Of a stretch of 64,000 bases of DNA, positions 49,620 to 62,243 are shown piece after piece. The position numbers and the translations under genes are program-made. Position 1 is the stretch's first letter, and the number at the start of each line of letters is the position of its first letter. Source of the DNA: Glandiceps talaboti (lineage: Eukaryota; Hemichordata; Enteropneusta; Spengelidae); contig NC_135550.1 in NCBI RefSeq assembly GCF_964340395.1, positions 1,847,501 to 1,911,500 of the forward strand, read 5' to 3'. The notes under the pieces were generated by a model. The model was given only the letters and a program-made list of their open reading frames with translations. It was not told the DNA's origin and made no database searches.

Positions 49620-51889
49620 CTGAAAATAAACTTGCATGGAAATTGTATTAATACAGTTTGGTTAATATATTGTGTTTTATTTAATAAAATAATGAAAAAA
49701 TACATTCAATATAAATTACATTTACCAAAGTGGTTGATATTAAATTATGGTTGATATTAAATTTTCAAGGTTATAATTTGTAGACAATATTTTTTTATGA
49801 AATGGGGTGAAAGGAAGAAATCAAATCTTGATGAAGGTAAACTTGCCCAGGTTTGGGAAACCACTATAAAGAAAGAACTGTGTGTATAAATTTGCAAATA
49901 CAGTATAATTAATTGATTTTTTATTGTTCTACTGTTTCTCCCTGAAAAATCGACCCCAATGGTTAGAAAAGCCAATGAGAATAAGTCAAGCAAAAACATT
50001 TTTATACTATTAAATTGATTATGAAATAATAACGGACTAAAGTTGCATAAAGTGGGTAGAATTTGTATGTGTTATCAAAATGTGTATTTTTGTCCTATCT
50101 CAGAGAATTAAATTTTTTTTGCAGAAGTAATATGGGAGGGGGGGGGGGGGGATTGCACAACTCCCATAGGTGGGAAAGGTCTGCTGGAAAGTAGTGTTTT
50201 TTGTATACTTTTCTGGGCTGGAAAACTTTGGAAAACCCTGCTCAGCTGGACTGAAAGATTTTGCTTCAGTTGCAGCTTAGAATAAATCTATAAATTTCAA
50301 AACATTATTACAATTCTTAAAAGTGAGATTTCATTTTCCAAAAGACAATTAATTTGGTCAGTTTTTAGCTATTTCATCGTACAAACTGCCGCCTGTATCT
50401 ATCATAGATCTGTAGAGTATCTATTTTGTGCTATAAAGTTGGTATTAGAAAGTGTCTCCATTTTTGGGTATGTAATATGACAACAGTAAGGGCTTGGTAA
50501 TCTTAGCAAAGCCTCCTAGTATCATTTCACACAGAGTTGTCCTGTCATATGAACATGTTTAATGAGAGTAATCCATAATGCCAATACTATTTCAACTTTA
50601 AGTGCAATTAATTATGAAAGGAGAATTAGAAATTAACAGTCATTGGTGCCTAATTATGTGCTTATTTACTATATATTAGTATTTATTATATATTAGTATT
50701 TATCATACATTAGTATTTATTATATTAGTACTTATTACTTATTAGTGATTATTTATTATATGTTATTATTATTATTATTATTATCATTATTGTTATTAAG
50801 ATAGAATTTAATAGTAGGGCCGGCAAAGAAAATTTATCTAAAGTGTGCTTCTTTGAACTAGTATTGGCAAAATAAACCACTTTCATTAATTTTGTTCACA
50901 TGACCATATATCCCAGGATGAGGTGGGCAACTCTTTGTGAAATGACATAGGGAGGCTATGTTGAAACCCCCAAAAACCAAACTGTTGTCATACTACACAC
51001 CCTAAAAATGGTCTGACTCTTTCTTATACCAACTGTATCACTCAAAATACATACTATACAGGTCTATAATACATGCAGACGGTAGTTCATATGATGTAAT
51101 ACCTAAAAACTGATCAAAAATAATTAATTTTTTGAGAAATGAAATCTTACTTTTAGCAATTGTAAGAATTATTTTGAAAAATATATCAATATTTTGAACT
51201 ACAATTAAAATAAAATCAACCAGTCTAGATGGGCAGGGTTATCCAAAATCTTCTCGCCTAGAAAAGTATATACCCTATATCATACATGTACATGTACCTT
51301 ATGACATATGCATACAGACTTTACAGCAGACCTTCCCCGTATAGTCCATGGGAGCTCAAGGCCAGGTTTCAAAATAAAGCTTGTTTTATGATTAATTATG
51401 CAGAAAATATTGATTTTTGATGACAAATATGGCATATTTTCCGAATGACATGTCACCTTTGTGCCAGTTTTGAAAGAAATCAGATATTGGAAGTCTGAGC
51501 CCATTGTAATAGTCACTCACTTTGGGGGACTAAAAGTGCTTTTGCTGGAGGAATTCTATTCCCTTTTCTAAACATTGTGATCTCTGATTGAGAGAGAAAC
51601 ACAAGTGTGGTAAACCATAATATTTTTGTTCAAAATTTCAATTGATAAATATTGAATCAAACTTTTATGATTCAGTTTTAATTTAGCAAAACCAATTGCA
51701 ACCTACAGGAGCATTTTGGTTTACACCAGTTATATTTTTACAGCTATTATTTTATTTATTTTTTACAGAGGTTAATGAGGGAGACGGTAGTTCTCTTATA
51801 AAAACTTTTTTTTAAAACTCCTCCCATGTAACAAAAACTACTCTAATGGTGAAAAACTAATGGTCCTTACTCAGTGCTCGGGGATCATC
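49620..51889. other. no firm gene; one more possible acceptor
   Basis: AT-rich DNA with a poly-G run at about 50138. A minus-strand acceptor …ctttctttatag at about 49865 precedes a short open stretch WFPKPGQVYLHQDLISSFHP, too weak to call as an exon. Otherwise intron-like or intergenic. Confidence 0.4.
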
Positions 51890-54420
51890 ATGTTATAGAC
51901 TTTTTGTAATTACAGATTTTTAGTTGTAGTCTTTTTAGCCCTAATTTGCATATCACTGATGAAATTATCATATCAAGAATACATCTTAATCTAATTATAG
52001 ACAACCAAAAAGACATTTTTAGATCATAATTTACATATCACTGATTGGATCGTGTTATAGACCTTTTGTAAATATAGACTTAGTTTTAGTCTTTATAGCC
52101 CTAATTTGCATATCACTGATGAGATAAACACATCAAGAATACATCTTAAACTAATGATAGATTTTTTACCATAAAGACACATTTTTAGGCACTAATTTGC
52201 ATATTACTGATTGGATCATCTTATTATAGACTTTTTTAAATAAAGACCGTTAGTTTTAGGCTTTTTAGCCCTAATTTGCATATCATCGATGAGATCATAG
52301 TATTAAGAATACATCTTGAACTACTGATAGACTTTTGACCAAAAAGCCACATTATCAGCCCCTAATTTGCATATCACTGAAGAGATCATCTTGTTATAGA
52401 CGTTTTGTAAATATAGGCTTTTAGTTTGAGGCTTTTTAGCCCTAATTTGCATATCACCGATGAGATCGTGGTATTAAGAATACATCTAAATCTAATGATA
52501 GATTTTTGACCAAAAAGACACATTTTCAGACACTAATTTGCATATTACTGATTGGATCATCTTCTTATAGCATTTTTGTAAGTATAGACTTTTAGTTTTA
52601 ATCTTTTTAGCCCTAATTTGCATATCACTGATGAGATAAACACATCAAGAGTACATCTTAATCTCTTGATAGATTTTTGACCAAAAAGACACATTATTAG
52701 GCACTAATTTGCATATTACTGATTGGATCAACTTGTTATAGACTTTCTTTTAGTTTTAGTCTTTTTAGCCCTAATTTGCATATCAGTGATGAGATAAACA
52801 CATCAAGAATACATCTTAATCTAATGATAGACTTTTGACCAAAAAGACACGTTATTAGGCACTAATTTGCATATTACTGATTGGATCATCTTGTTATAGA
52901 CTTTATAAAATAGACTTTTAGTTTTAGTCTTTTTAGCCCTAATTTGCATATCACTAATGAGATAAACACATCAAAATTACATCTTAATCTAATGATAGAA
53001 TTTTGACCAAAAAGACATATTATTAGGCACTAATTTGCATATTACTGATTGGATCATCTTGTTATAGACTTTCTTTTAGTTTGAGTATTTTTAGCCCTAA
53101 TTTGCATATCAGTGATGAGATAAACACATCAAGAGTACATCTTAATCTAATGATAGACTTTTGACCAAAAAGACACATTATTAGGCACTAATTTGCATAT
53201 TACTGATTGGATCATCTTGTTATAGACTATTTTATTGTTAGTCTTTTTAGCCCTAATTTGCATATCACTGATGAGATAAACACATCAAGAATACATCTTA
53301 ATTTAATGATAGATTTTTGATCAAAAAGACTCATTATTAGGCACTAATTTGCATATTACTGATTGGATCATCTTGTTATAGACTTTTTGTAAATATAGAC
53401 TTTTAGTTTTAGTCTTTTTAGCCCTAATTTGCATATAAGTGATGAGATAAACACATCAAGAATACATTTGAATCTAATGATAGAATTTTGACCAAAAAGA
53501 CATATTATTAGGCACTAATTTGCATATTACTGATTAGTCATCTTGTTATAGACTTTCTTTTATTTTTAGCCTTCTTGAACCTAATTTGCATATCACTGAT
53601 GAGATAAACACATCAAGAATGCATATTAATCTAATGATAGATTTTTGACCAAAAAGACACATTATTAGGCACTAATTTGCATATTACTGATTGGATTATC
53701 TTGTTATAGACTTTCCTTTATTTTTAGTCTTTTAAGCCCTAATTTGAATATCACTGATGAGATAAACACATCAAGAATACATCTTAATCTAATGATAGAT
53801 TTTTGACCAAAAAGACACATTATTAGGCACTAATTTGCATATTACTGATTGGATTATCTTAGACATTTTGTAAATATAGACTTTTAGTCTTAGTCTTTTT
53901 AGCTCTAATTTGCATATCACTGATGAGATAAACACATCAAGAGTACATCAAAATCTAATGATAGATTTTTGACCAAAAAGACACATTATTAGGCACTAAT
54001 TTGCATATTACTGATGAGATAAACACATCAAGAATACATCTTAATCTAATGATAGATTTTTGACCAAAACGACAAATTATTAGGCACTAATTTGCATATT
54101 ACTGATTGGATCATCTTGTTATAGACTTTTTATAAATATCGACATTTAGTTTTAGTGTTTTTAGCCCTAATTTGCATATCACTGATGAGATAAACACATC
54201 AAGAGTACATCTTAATCTAATGATAGATTTTTGACCAAAAAGACATTATTAGGCACAAATTTGCATATTACTGATTGGATCATCTTGTTATAGACTTTCC
54301 TTTATTTTTAGTCTTTTAAGCCCTAATTTGAATATCACTGATGAGATAAACACATCCAGAATACATCTTAATCTAATGATAGATCTTTGACCAAAAAGAT
54401 GAGATCATAAGCCTTAATTT
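51890..54420 (-). repeat. tandem array with octamer motifs, ~15 units
   Basis: Units of roughly 155-170 bp, each made of two related halves of about 80 bp: one carries AGCCCTAATTTGCATATCAC and GATGAGATAAACACATCAAG, the other GACACATTATTAGGCACTAA and TTTGCATATTACTGATTGGA. Most halves contain CTAATTTGCATAT. Its reverse complement resembles the tandem units of the hairpin-headed element at 38062-38770. No hairpin head is visible at either end. Confidence 0.92.
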
Positions 54421-55211
54421 GGTTTTGAGACACATATATTTGATCACTATATCATGGGTATAACTGAAGCGGTGACATTATTTTGTATTGTAATTTATGA
54501 ATGTTCTGACCATCACAAAACGAAAAATAAATTTGGTACACATTGTTGGTTGTTATGTGGTTATTAGCTATATTTGTAATATTGTAAACAAACTTATCTT
54601 TTTCATCATCTTCAAAGAAGAATGTCTTTACGGAAATAACTCTTAAATTTGTAACATGAATGAAAAAAATATGCTGCAGAGCAAAATACACGGGTTTTAA
54701 TTTTGTATGATTAGCATTTTAATGAAAGAAATATTTCGATTCAACTTTGTATTTCTTGAAAAAAAACTAACTAACTAGATTTTGCGAAAACTTTAACCCT
54801 AATTAGAAGTGGCACAGTCAGTATTTCTAGAAATAATCTATTTTAAGTTTACATTTAGTTTACTAGTTTTTGCGAAAGTTGTTAATTTTAGAATGGGAAC
54901 CCTAATTAGAAGTGGCACAGTCTGTATTTCTAGGAACAACCTATTTTAAGTTTACATTTGGTTTACTAGTTTTGGGGTAACTTTAGTATGGGACCCTAAA
55001 TAGAAGTGGTTTTCTGTGGTTATAGGCAATTATGGTTTTCAAGTTTGTGTTTCGTAAATAGTCTAATATAAGCATCAATGATTTTTCATTTGAACATGGC
55101 AAAATACAATTGTTTCGGTTGTGAAAGAAATGTGTATACCGGAGGTGGCTGAATTTATAGGAATCTGGGTACCCGAGAACAACTTTGTGTACATGACTAT
55201 GTATGACGTAT
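54421..55211. repeat. short direct repeats, otherwise non-coding
   Basis: A block AACCCTAATTAGAAGTGGCA followed by TATTTCTAG and TTTAAGTTTACATTT occurs at about 54796 and 54899 (about 103 bp apart), with a remnant at about 54990. Nothing else was recognised. Confidence 0.6.
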
Positions 55212-55853
55212 CTATTCAAATTTGTTTGTCGATAAATTTTGATTTGTATTTTTTATTCGTAGATAAATTTTGATATGTATTTTGTATTTGTATTTTGCGT
55301 TCTTAATGTTTTCGAAAATGGGGAATATTACAGTCTGTGCCACTTGAACAACCAATGACAAACTTTCCTCCTGACAAAACCGTCTAAATCCTAACCTGTC
55401 AACCCGGGCCGCCACCTTCCCGCCAAAAAAGGTACCGCGCCGAAATTGCCACCATGGCCCCCATTCCCATACAACGGGCCCAAATGCAGCAGAAAGAACA
55501 AACATAGCAAACCGACTTATCTCATATATCATCCTTCGACGTTCTCGCAGGGACCAAACCATGATAAATTGACGAACCAATACGCAAACCATTGACTTCC
55601 ATTCTCGAACAGTCTCTATTGTACGGCGAACAAACATCTGAAGCAAACACAGCATCCATACGGTGATACACATTGCAATTTTTCCTTCCAACTTCCTCTT
55701 TTCGACCAGTGAGCGAAGTAGACAGCATACAGCATCCAGGACCCATACCAAACATCGGAATATTCTTCTATCATCCACTCTCAGCAGTACAAGGCTTCGG
55801 ACATATACTATGACGACATAGACCAGGGTGAGCAGCACAATACCAGTATCCAT
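55212..55853 (-). CDS. hydrophobic multi-pass-like ORF, unknown function
   Basis: A 213-codon frame starts at ATG 55853. The first ~150 residues lie in locally GC-richer DNA and hold several hydrophobic stretches (about residues 5-24, 31-50, 59-75, 87-102, 114-130) divided by Arg/Lys/Glu-rich turns such as EKRKLEGK and RERRR, as in a small multi-pass membrane protein. After residue ~152 the frame enters AT-rich low-complexity sequence; a good donor GTTAGG at 55395-55390 suggests the real exon is 55853-55396. No family is recognised. A second minus-strand frame (55755-55522) is also open, so the region simply has few stops on this strand, which weakens the case. Confidence 0.33.
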   Translation of the reverse strand: MDTGIVLLTLVYVVIVYVRSLVLLRVDDRRIFRCLVWVLDAVCCLLRSLVEKRKLEGKIAMCITVWMLCLLQMFVRRTIETVREWKSMVCVLVRQFIMVWSLRERRRMIYEISRFAMFVLSAAFGPVVWEWGPWWQFRRGTFFGGKVAARVDRLGFRRFCQEESLSLVVQVAQTVIFPIFENIKNAKYKYKIHIKIYLRIKNTNQNLSTNKFE

Positions 55854-56439
55854 CTTTGTTTATCGTTTGCTGGAGTCGCAAAGACAGTTTGAAAATGTAT
55901 CACGCGTCATTTATATACCCAACCCAAGATGTTAGATTCCTGTCGAGAACCATGAACCAATCAGACCTAGAGGATCAAAATTTTCCTCTACCCCTCCAGG
56001 TGCACTTTAAAGGTGGTGGCAGGGAAAACTATTGTGTTTGTAAGACTAGTTAGGTGTTGTTTGTTTCAAATTGGTCAATCACTTGACAGGGAGTACACGT
56101 GTTACATTTGACAAACAACCAATCAAAAGTCCGGAGTTGATTTCTCCACATTCTTTTATTTTACAGGAATACAAACTTATGTAACGTGCACAGGGGTGAA
56201 CACTGTGTAATGAAGGTATAGACTAGCGTTCCTCGCTAAATGCGTGCAATGACGGATAAGCACCGGTATTGTTGATGAATTATAAATGTATGTGTCGACC
56301 CCCGTTTGAATGAAAGTGTAATGTATAAAATTATGTCAGGACGTGGTGACGGGGGCTATTGTCTTGGAATAATAAGGTGTTGTATTTTGTTACCAATTAC
56401 TCAACTCGTTGACATACAGTTTATTTATTTATTTCACGG
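55854..56439. other. no gene recognised; possible promoter of the minus ORF
   Basis: Immediately upstream of the minus-strand ORF, but no core promoter motif is convincing. The plus frame 55856-56053 looks like chance. Confidence 0.35.
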
Positions 56440-59400
56440 AAGGCCGGCAAGTCCCATTTACAGGCTCCTAAAAATGAAAAATTCAAGAATACAAAACACA
56501 CAAGCATATCAAACAAACAAAACTAACTTACTGCACATTAAAAACACATTTTTCGATTACTTATTCTCTAAGTATGTCAGTCATTTCATGATGAACGAAG
56601 AAGTCATAATCAAATACAGCTGTAAGTCTTGCACAGTCAACCAGTTCAATTCTGATAGAAATCTTTTTAACAGTTCATGTTCTTTCCTACATTGCAATGT
56701 CAGATCCCTCACAAAAAAACTTTGATAGCTTTGTTAACTTTCTAAGCATGTTAGATCAAAATTTTCTTTTTATAGCTCTAACGGAAACTTGGTTACATCC
56801 CGATTCAAATTGCTGTCTTTATGATTTGCCTTCCTATACTTTCGTTACTTGTAATCGTGAAGCCTCACAAGGTGGTGGAGTCGCTCTGTATTTTCACAAC
56901 TCGTTGTCCTTCTCTCGCATTAACACATGTAAAATTAATCACTGCGAATCCATCTTTGGGGAAACTATGATCAACAACAAAAAGATTGTTATAGGCGTTA
57001 TCTACAGAAGACCCAACACACCTTTTAATGAATTCATTGACAGTTTAGAAGCATGCCTTGATCAGGTGTCAGTGAACGGGCGTGATTGTATTCTCCTTGG
57101 CGATATGAATATTGACATATCTTTAGATAGCCCACCCGTTACTCATTACAATACTCTCCTGAATACATACAATATGACACAATTAATTAACACCCCTACC
57201 AGAGTTACTAACACCTCACAAATATTACTGACCACTTTATTGAGTCCGGTACAATTGAAACAGACATTTCAGACCACTATCCAATTTTCGGCATTATTAA
57301 AAGTCTGCATCACGTTTTTGAAAACAGTACCAAAACACACACCTACGATTTCAGGAATTACAACAAAGAGGCCTTCTTAGCTGACCTAAGCAATGTATCC
57401 TGGCAACCAGTCCACATGTGCGAAGATCCGTCTGAAGCATACAATATTTTTAATGATTTATTTCATACTGTTATCAGAAGACATCTTCGAATAAAAACAT
57501 TTACAAGAACACAAAAGTCAATTAAAAGACCCTGGATCACAAAGGGCTTATTTACATCCATACATACAAAACATAAACTTTTCTCGAAAATGAAAAATCA
57601 CCCAAGGAATAACCAAATTAAAAATAAGTATACTAGGTACAGGAATACATTGACGAAGCTCCTTAGGTTGGCTAAGAAAAACTACTACACCAATAAAATT
57701 TCAAATGCCTCTGGCAACACCAACAAAACTTGGCTTATTATTAAAGAGATTTTGAACAAAACACATACCAAATGTTCTCCCGATAAATTAACTACAAACA
57801 ACCCTGGAAACATATGCTTAACAGATACAAAAGATATTGCTCAAGAATTCAATAATTATTTCACTGGTATTGGGCCCAATCTTGCTCAAAAGATTACAAG
57901 CAACAAAGACTTTAGACAATACCTGGATGGGAACTACCTCAACTCCTTTTTCTTTCACCCCGTGTCTGAAGAAGACGTCCTTGGAGAAATATTCAAGCTT
58001 GATCCCCGCAAAGCTACCGTCAGGACACAATTAATCCCCTCTTACTTATACACGCTGCTCACATTATTGCATGCCCTCTCACACATATAATTAACTGTTC
58101 TCTCAACAATGGTATTTTTCCAAGTCTACTTAAGATTGCCAAGGTAATACCTATTTATAAAAAAGGTTCGCAATGCGATGTTGGCAATTATCGCCCCATT
58201 TCAATTTTGCCCGTAATCAGTAAAGTGTTTGAATCTATTGTCAATCATCAACTTGTTATATATTTTGAAAAATACAACATCCTCATCAAAACTCAGTTTG
58301 GTTTCAGGAAAAAACACAGTACTAAGCTTGCCCTGGTTGACCTGATCACTGGTATTGCTAATAAGCTGGACAATGGTTATCTGACATGTGGTATATTCAT
58401 TGATTTGCGGAAAGCCTTTGACACAATAGACCATAGTATTCTTCTACAGAAACTGAGTCACTATGGTGTCAGAGGCTTGCCTTTACTTTGGTTTAAAAGT
58501 TATCTCTCCCAGCGTAAGCAGTGTGTCTGTATAAATAATGTTACCTCGCCATATAGCGAAATACAATGTGGAGTACCACAAGGCTCAATTTTAGGCCCCC
58601 TTCTCTTTCTGATTTACATCAAAGATATTGTGAACGCTACTGATGCATTTGAATTTCGATTATTTGCCGACGACACAAACTTGTTTCAATTTATCAACAA
58701 TCCCTCAAATATAATTCAGCTTGATCAACTCCATTTCGACTTCAGGAAAGTCTGTGACTGGTGCGACGCCAATAGGCTCACTATCAATGTAGAAAAAACT
58801 AATTTCATGATTATTAAGACTTCGCAAAGATTGGTGAAAACGGAGGGAAGTCTGGGCATCAATCGCTCACAAATTTCACAAGTAACGTCAACCAATTATC
58901 TTGGCGTGTGTTTAGATCAAAATATGCTTTGGACATCACACATTGAAAAAGTTAGGAAAGCAATTTCTCCAATTAATGGCATAATTTCCAAAATTCGCTA
59001 TTACGTACCTAAATCTACTCTTCTTCTGCTGTATAACTCTATGATCTTGCCCCATATCTCATATTGTATAGAGATATGGGGCAATACATACAATACATTT
59101 CTCAAGCCTATCTTAAACCTTCAAAAGAAAGTTATTCGCTTTATAACTTTTTCAAATATTGGTGCTCCCTCCTCCCCTCTTTTTCAGCAACTAGGAATTC
59201 TAAGTGTCCACCAGCAATGCAAATTTAATACTTCTTTATTTATTTTTGATTTGAGGGCCGGTCACTTCCCGCAAACAGTTAACGACTATTTCAACACACC
59301 ACCAAATACGTATCACACTCGGAATACAACGAGAGATAACTTTTACATTCCAAAAGTAAATCTTACTTTGACGCAACACAATTTTCAGTATGCAGCTGCA

Positions 59401-59830
59401 AAGCATTGGAACTCCTTACCTGAAGAATTGAAAAAAATACAATCCAGGACTACTTTTAAATCTCAGTTAAAACAGTATTTGTTACAAAATTAATTCAGCT
59501 TTTTCTACCTTACATTGCATTTAATGCCAGTTGTTATATATATTTTTTGATGAGAACGCGTTTTGTTTTGTTTGTTTTTTGTTTGTTTTTGTTTTAATTT
59601 CAAATTTGTTTTTGTTTTTGCTTTGATTATTTTATTTGTTTAATCAATTGTAGTATGGGCCACAAAGTTGACTAGTTTGTTTCAAACTATTTCTGTGGTC
59701 CAGCCATAAACTCTGTATTCATCCATCAGTTTAATTGTAATATTTATTCCACTGTCTTTTGTACTTTCTCTCTTGTTATGTTGATATGATTTTGAGTTTG
59801 TGGCAAATAAAATACTATATCTAAAATACA
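56440..59830 (+). mobile_element. CR1/jockey-group LINE, nearly full ORF2
   Basis: The APE-type endonuclease and reverse transcriptase blocks stand in normal order on the plus strand. A T/G-rich 3' UTR follows (TTTTGTTTTGTTTGTTTTTT runs at about 59563-59625), with a GGCCACAAAG…CTGTGGTCCAGCC hairpin-like pair and an AATAAA-containing end near 59805. The 5' border is placed at the change near GGAAGGCCGGCAAG (56441) and is uncertain. ORF1 is not seen, so the copy is probably 5'-truncated. No target duplication was identified. Confidence 0.8.
56636..59493 (+). pseudogene. LINE ORF2 (APE endonuclease + RT), frame broken three times
   Basis: Endonuclease landmarks: SFLHCNVRSL, ALTETWL, GVIYRRPN, ILLGDMNIDI and SDHYPIF. 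RT landmarks: KVIPIYKKGS, NYRPISILPVISKVFE, FGFRKKHST, IDLRKAFDTIDHS (motif A Asp), CGVPQGSILGPLLFLIY (motif B), FADDTNLF (catalytic Asp pair), INVEKTNF and NYLGVCLD. The last open block is 58207-59493. Frame changes lie in an A7 run at about 56711-56717, at about 57222-57228 just before DHFIESGTIE, and at about 58018 after DPRKAT. Each is explained by a one-base indel; otherwise the coding sequence is intact, which points to recent death or to sequence errors. The enzyme would nick DNA and copy its own RNA at the nick. Confidence 0.85.
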
Positions 59831-61413
59831 TTATGAGGCAAATATATAAAATCAATATTGTCAGGTGGACAATCTGGAAAATTAAATTTGATAAATTAAA
59901 GTCAATATTCAAAATACTACAACAAAGACCACTATACGTTGTTATACATGTACATCTGTGAACGGCACAGTGTTTAAAAACATTAAATTTACTGGCATCA
60001 GGTTGTAAACTTTCTAGTTCTCTGATCCGGCATCTGTGGAACTTTAAAATGTAACTTGAAAAGCATATATGGACTATCATAAACATTACTTACACACTTG
60101 TAAAAAATACCATGTCTAAAAACATCCTCCGTTGCGCTGAGAGGGGATTGGCAAATCGAAAAACGTGCATAATGTGCATATTGTGTCGGTTAAAAATTAT
60201 TCCGTTTAATGAATTTTCCAGAACCCTTTCAATGCTAGCCTGTGGTTTATTTTGGCAAGGTTACCAAATGATTGAGCCCTATTCCAGAATACTCCCCATG
60301 GGTGATCAAGGGATGCTGTTCCTGCGCCAAACCACAATTGAATGGGGTTGGCTAAGTATCTCCAAATATAGATTACGATCCAACCTCTCCTTGCAAATCC
60401 CACACTTATAAAGAAATCTCTTATTATGTATGAACACTGAAGTCGATTACCACTGTTATTTTATACTAGTGTATCATACATTTGCACATCTCCAGAATAC
60501 GGGAAGTATGCCATATAACTGCACAAATGAAAATCAGCGACAACGTTTTTTTGTGAGCTTGATGGGAAGAGGGAACTGGGAAACAATTTGTACAAAATAT
60601 TTTCTCATCAGCCCCCACCCCTTCCCTAAGTGTTGTTCGTTCCCTCGGTTTGCATTTGCGCGGAAATGTAATTCAGGCCAGATATACTCTCTGTCTAAAA
60701 TAGGTGGAACAACATTATCCACATATTAGGGCAAGAAATGGCAAGACAACTAGTTTATTAACTGTTGAAAGCTTCATAAGACAGTTGATTTCTCGGGATT
60801 CAATTACGATATGAGCAGTCAAATTTTTGGTCGCTTCTTTCTTTATGTGAGGAGGATTTAATTTAGAAGTGTTTAAGACGATTTTTATGAAGATAGCACA
60901 CTCGAGTAAACATATAACTATCAATCCAACAATATCTACCAATGACAACTGTCAATCAAACGTGTCACGTGAACTGATTGCTTTGGTAAATGAAAATATA
61001 ATTTCATTGAGACACTGACCCGCCCCTGTGCTACATCCAAGTGGGAAACACAGAAGTATCTTTATACGCATATAAAGTCCAGATACGTCCTGATAAAGGA
61101 AGTCAAAAGTACAAACCATGTTTGGCAGTGTCATTTTATTTTGGTACATGCAAATGTATAATTGTTTTTTCTTCTGAGCTAACATAAAATGGAATATTAA
61201 TGCTAGTACCTTTAGAATTCAAACTGTTCTTACTACATTTATCAAGTAAACAAATATACCTCACGTCTGAATAAAGACTTGAATATGTGCTGAACAAGTA
61301 AAAATGAATCGATTAACTAGAGATTCTTACATTAATACTTTTGTGACTTCTGCACAAATGTTGAAGACATTCATTGACATCACTGTACCAGTCATTCTGT
61401 AACGTACACGTAC
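59831..61413. other. no gene recognised
   Basis: Unassigned. Overlapping frames at 59682-60086, 60112-60411 and 60430-60729 lack domain signatures and splice support. Confidence 0.45.
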
Positions 61414-62064
61414 TATAGCGTAGAATGCCTACCAATATTCGAAAATACAATACTGCAATGACTATATGCAATACTGCAATGACTATATGCGATATGACTA
61501 CATGAGATGACTATATGCGATATGACTACATGAGGTGACTACATGCGATATGACTACATGCGATGTGACTACATGAGATGACTACATGCGATATGACTAC
61601 ATGAGATGACTACATGCGATATGACTACATGAGGTGACTACATGCGATATGACTACATGCGATGTGACTACATGCGATATGACTACATGAGATGACTACA
61701 TGCGATATGACTACATGAGGTGACTACATGCGATATGACTACATGAGATGACTACATGCGATATGACTACATGAGATGACTACATGCGATATGACTACAT
61801 GAGGTGACTACATGCGATATGACTACATGCGATGTGACTACATGAGATGACTACATGCGATATGACTACATGAGATGACTACATGCGATATGACTACATG
61901 AGATGACTACATGCGACATGACTACATGAGATGACCGTAGCTATATGCAATAATGCGATGCGAGATGATGACATGATATGCGGCGATTTTGTAATGACGT
62001 TATGCCATTCGTAGATTATTCAATACGCATAATACGAGTATTGATATGAAACAGGCTAGGGAGT
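61414..62064 (+). repeat. 28-bp-core repeat element, copy D (longest)
   Basis: The left flank TATAGCGTAGAATGCCTACC, two 20-bp units, about sixteen 28-bp units and the same right flank to CAGGCTAGGGAGT. It lies some 20 kb from copies A-C yet is nearly identical in flanks. Confidence 0.9.
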
Positions 62065-62089
62065 TGTTTCTGTCGAGTCGTTTTTGTTC

Positions 62090-62175
62090 GCACGTTTCCG
62101 TAATTTATACACGTTGATTTTATTTCCCGACATATGTATCAGAATGTTTCTATCAGAATACGTTACAATGACAAG
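62090..62175 (+). repeat. fragment of the palindromic hAT MITE family
   Basis: TTTCCCGACATATGTATCAG and AATGTTTCTATCAGAATACG match the left arm of the elements at 21464 and 23067; only one arm is present. Confidence 0.6.
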
Positions 62176-62187
62176 AATCTTTCTTTC

Positions 62188-62243
62188 TATTCATTCATTC
62201 ATTCATTCTTTCATTCATTCATTCATTCATTCATTCATTCATT
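62188..62243. repeat. (ATTC)n microsatellite
   Basis: About thirteen ATTC units with one TTTC interruption. Confidence 0.95.

Noticed and set aside
55478-55531. Plus-strand ATG with an excellent Kozak context (GCCACCATGG) at about 55450
   Set aside because: It opens only about 17 codons before a stop, with no donor in a useful position.
59682-60729. Several ~100-codon overlapping frames after the LINE
   Set aside because: They occur on both strands at once, with no domain, no splice context and no composition shift.
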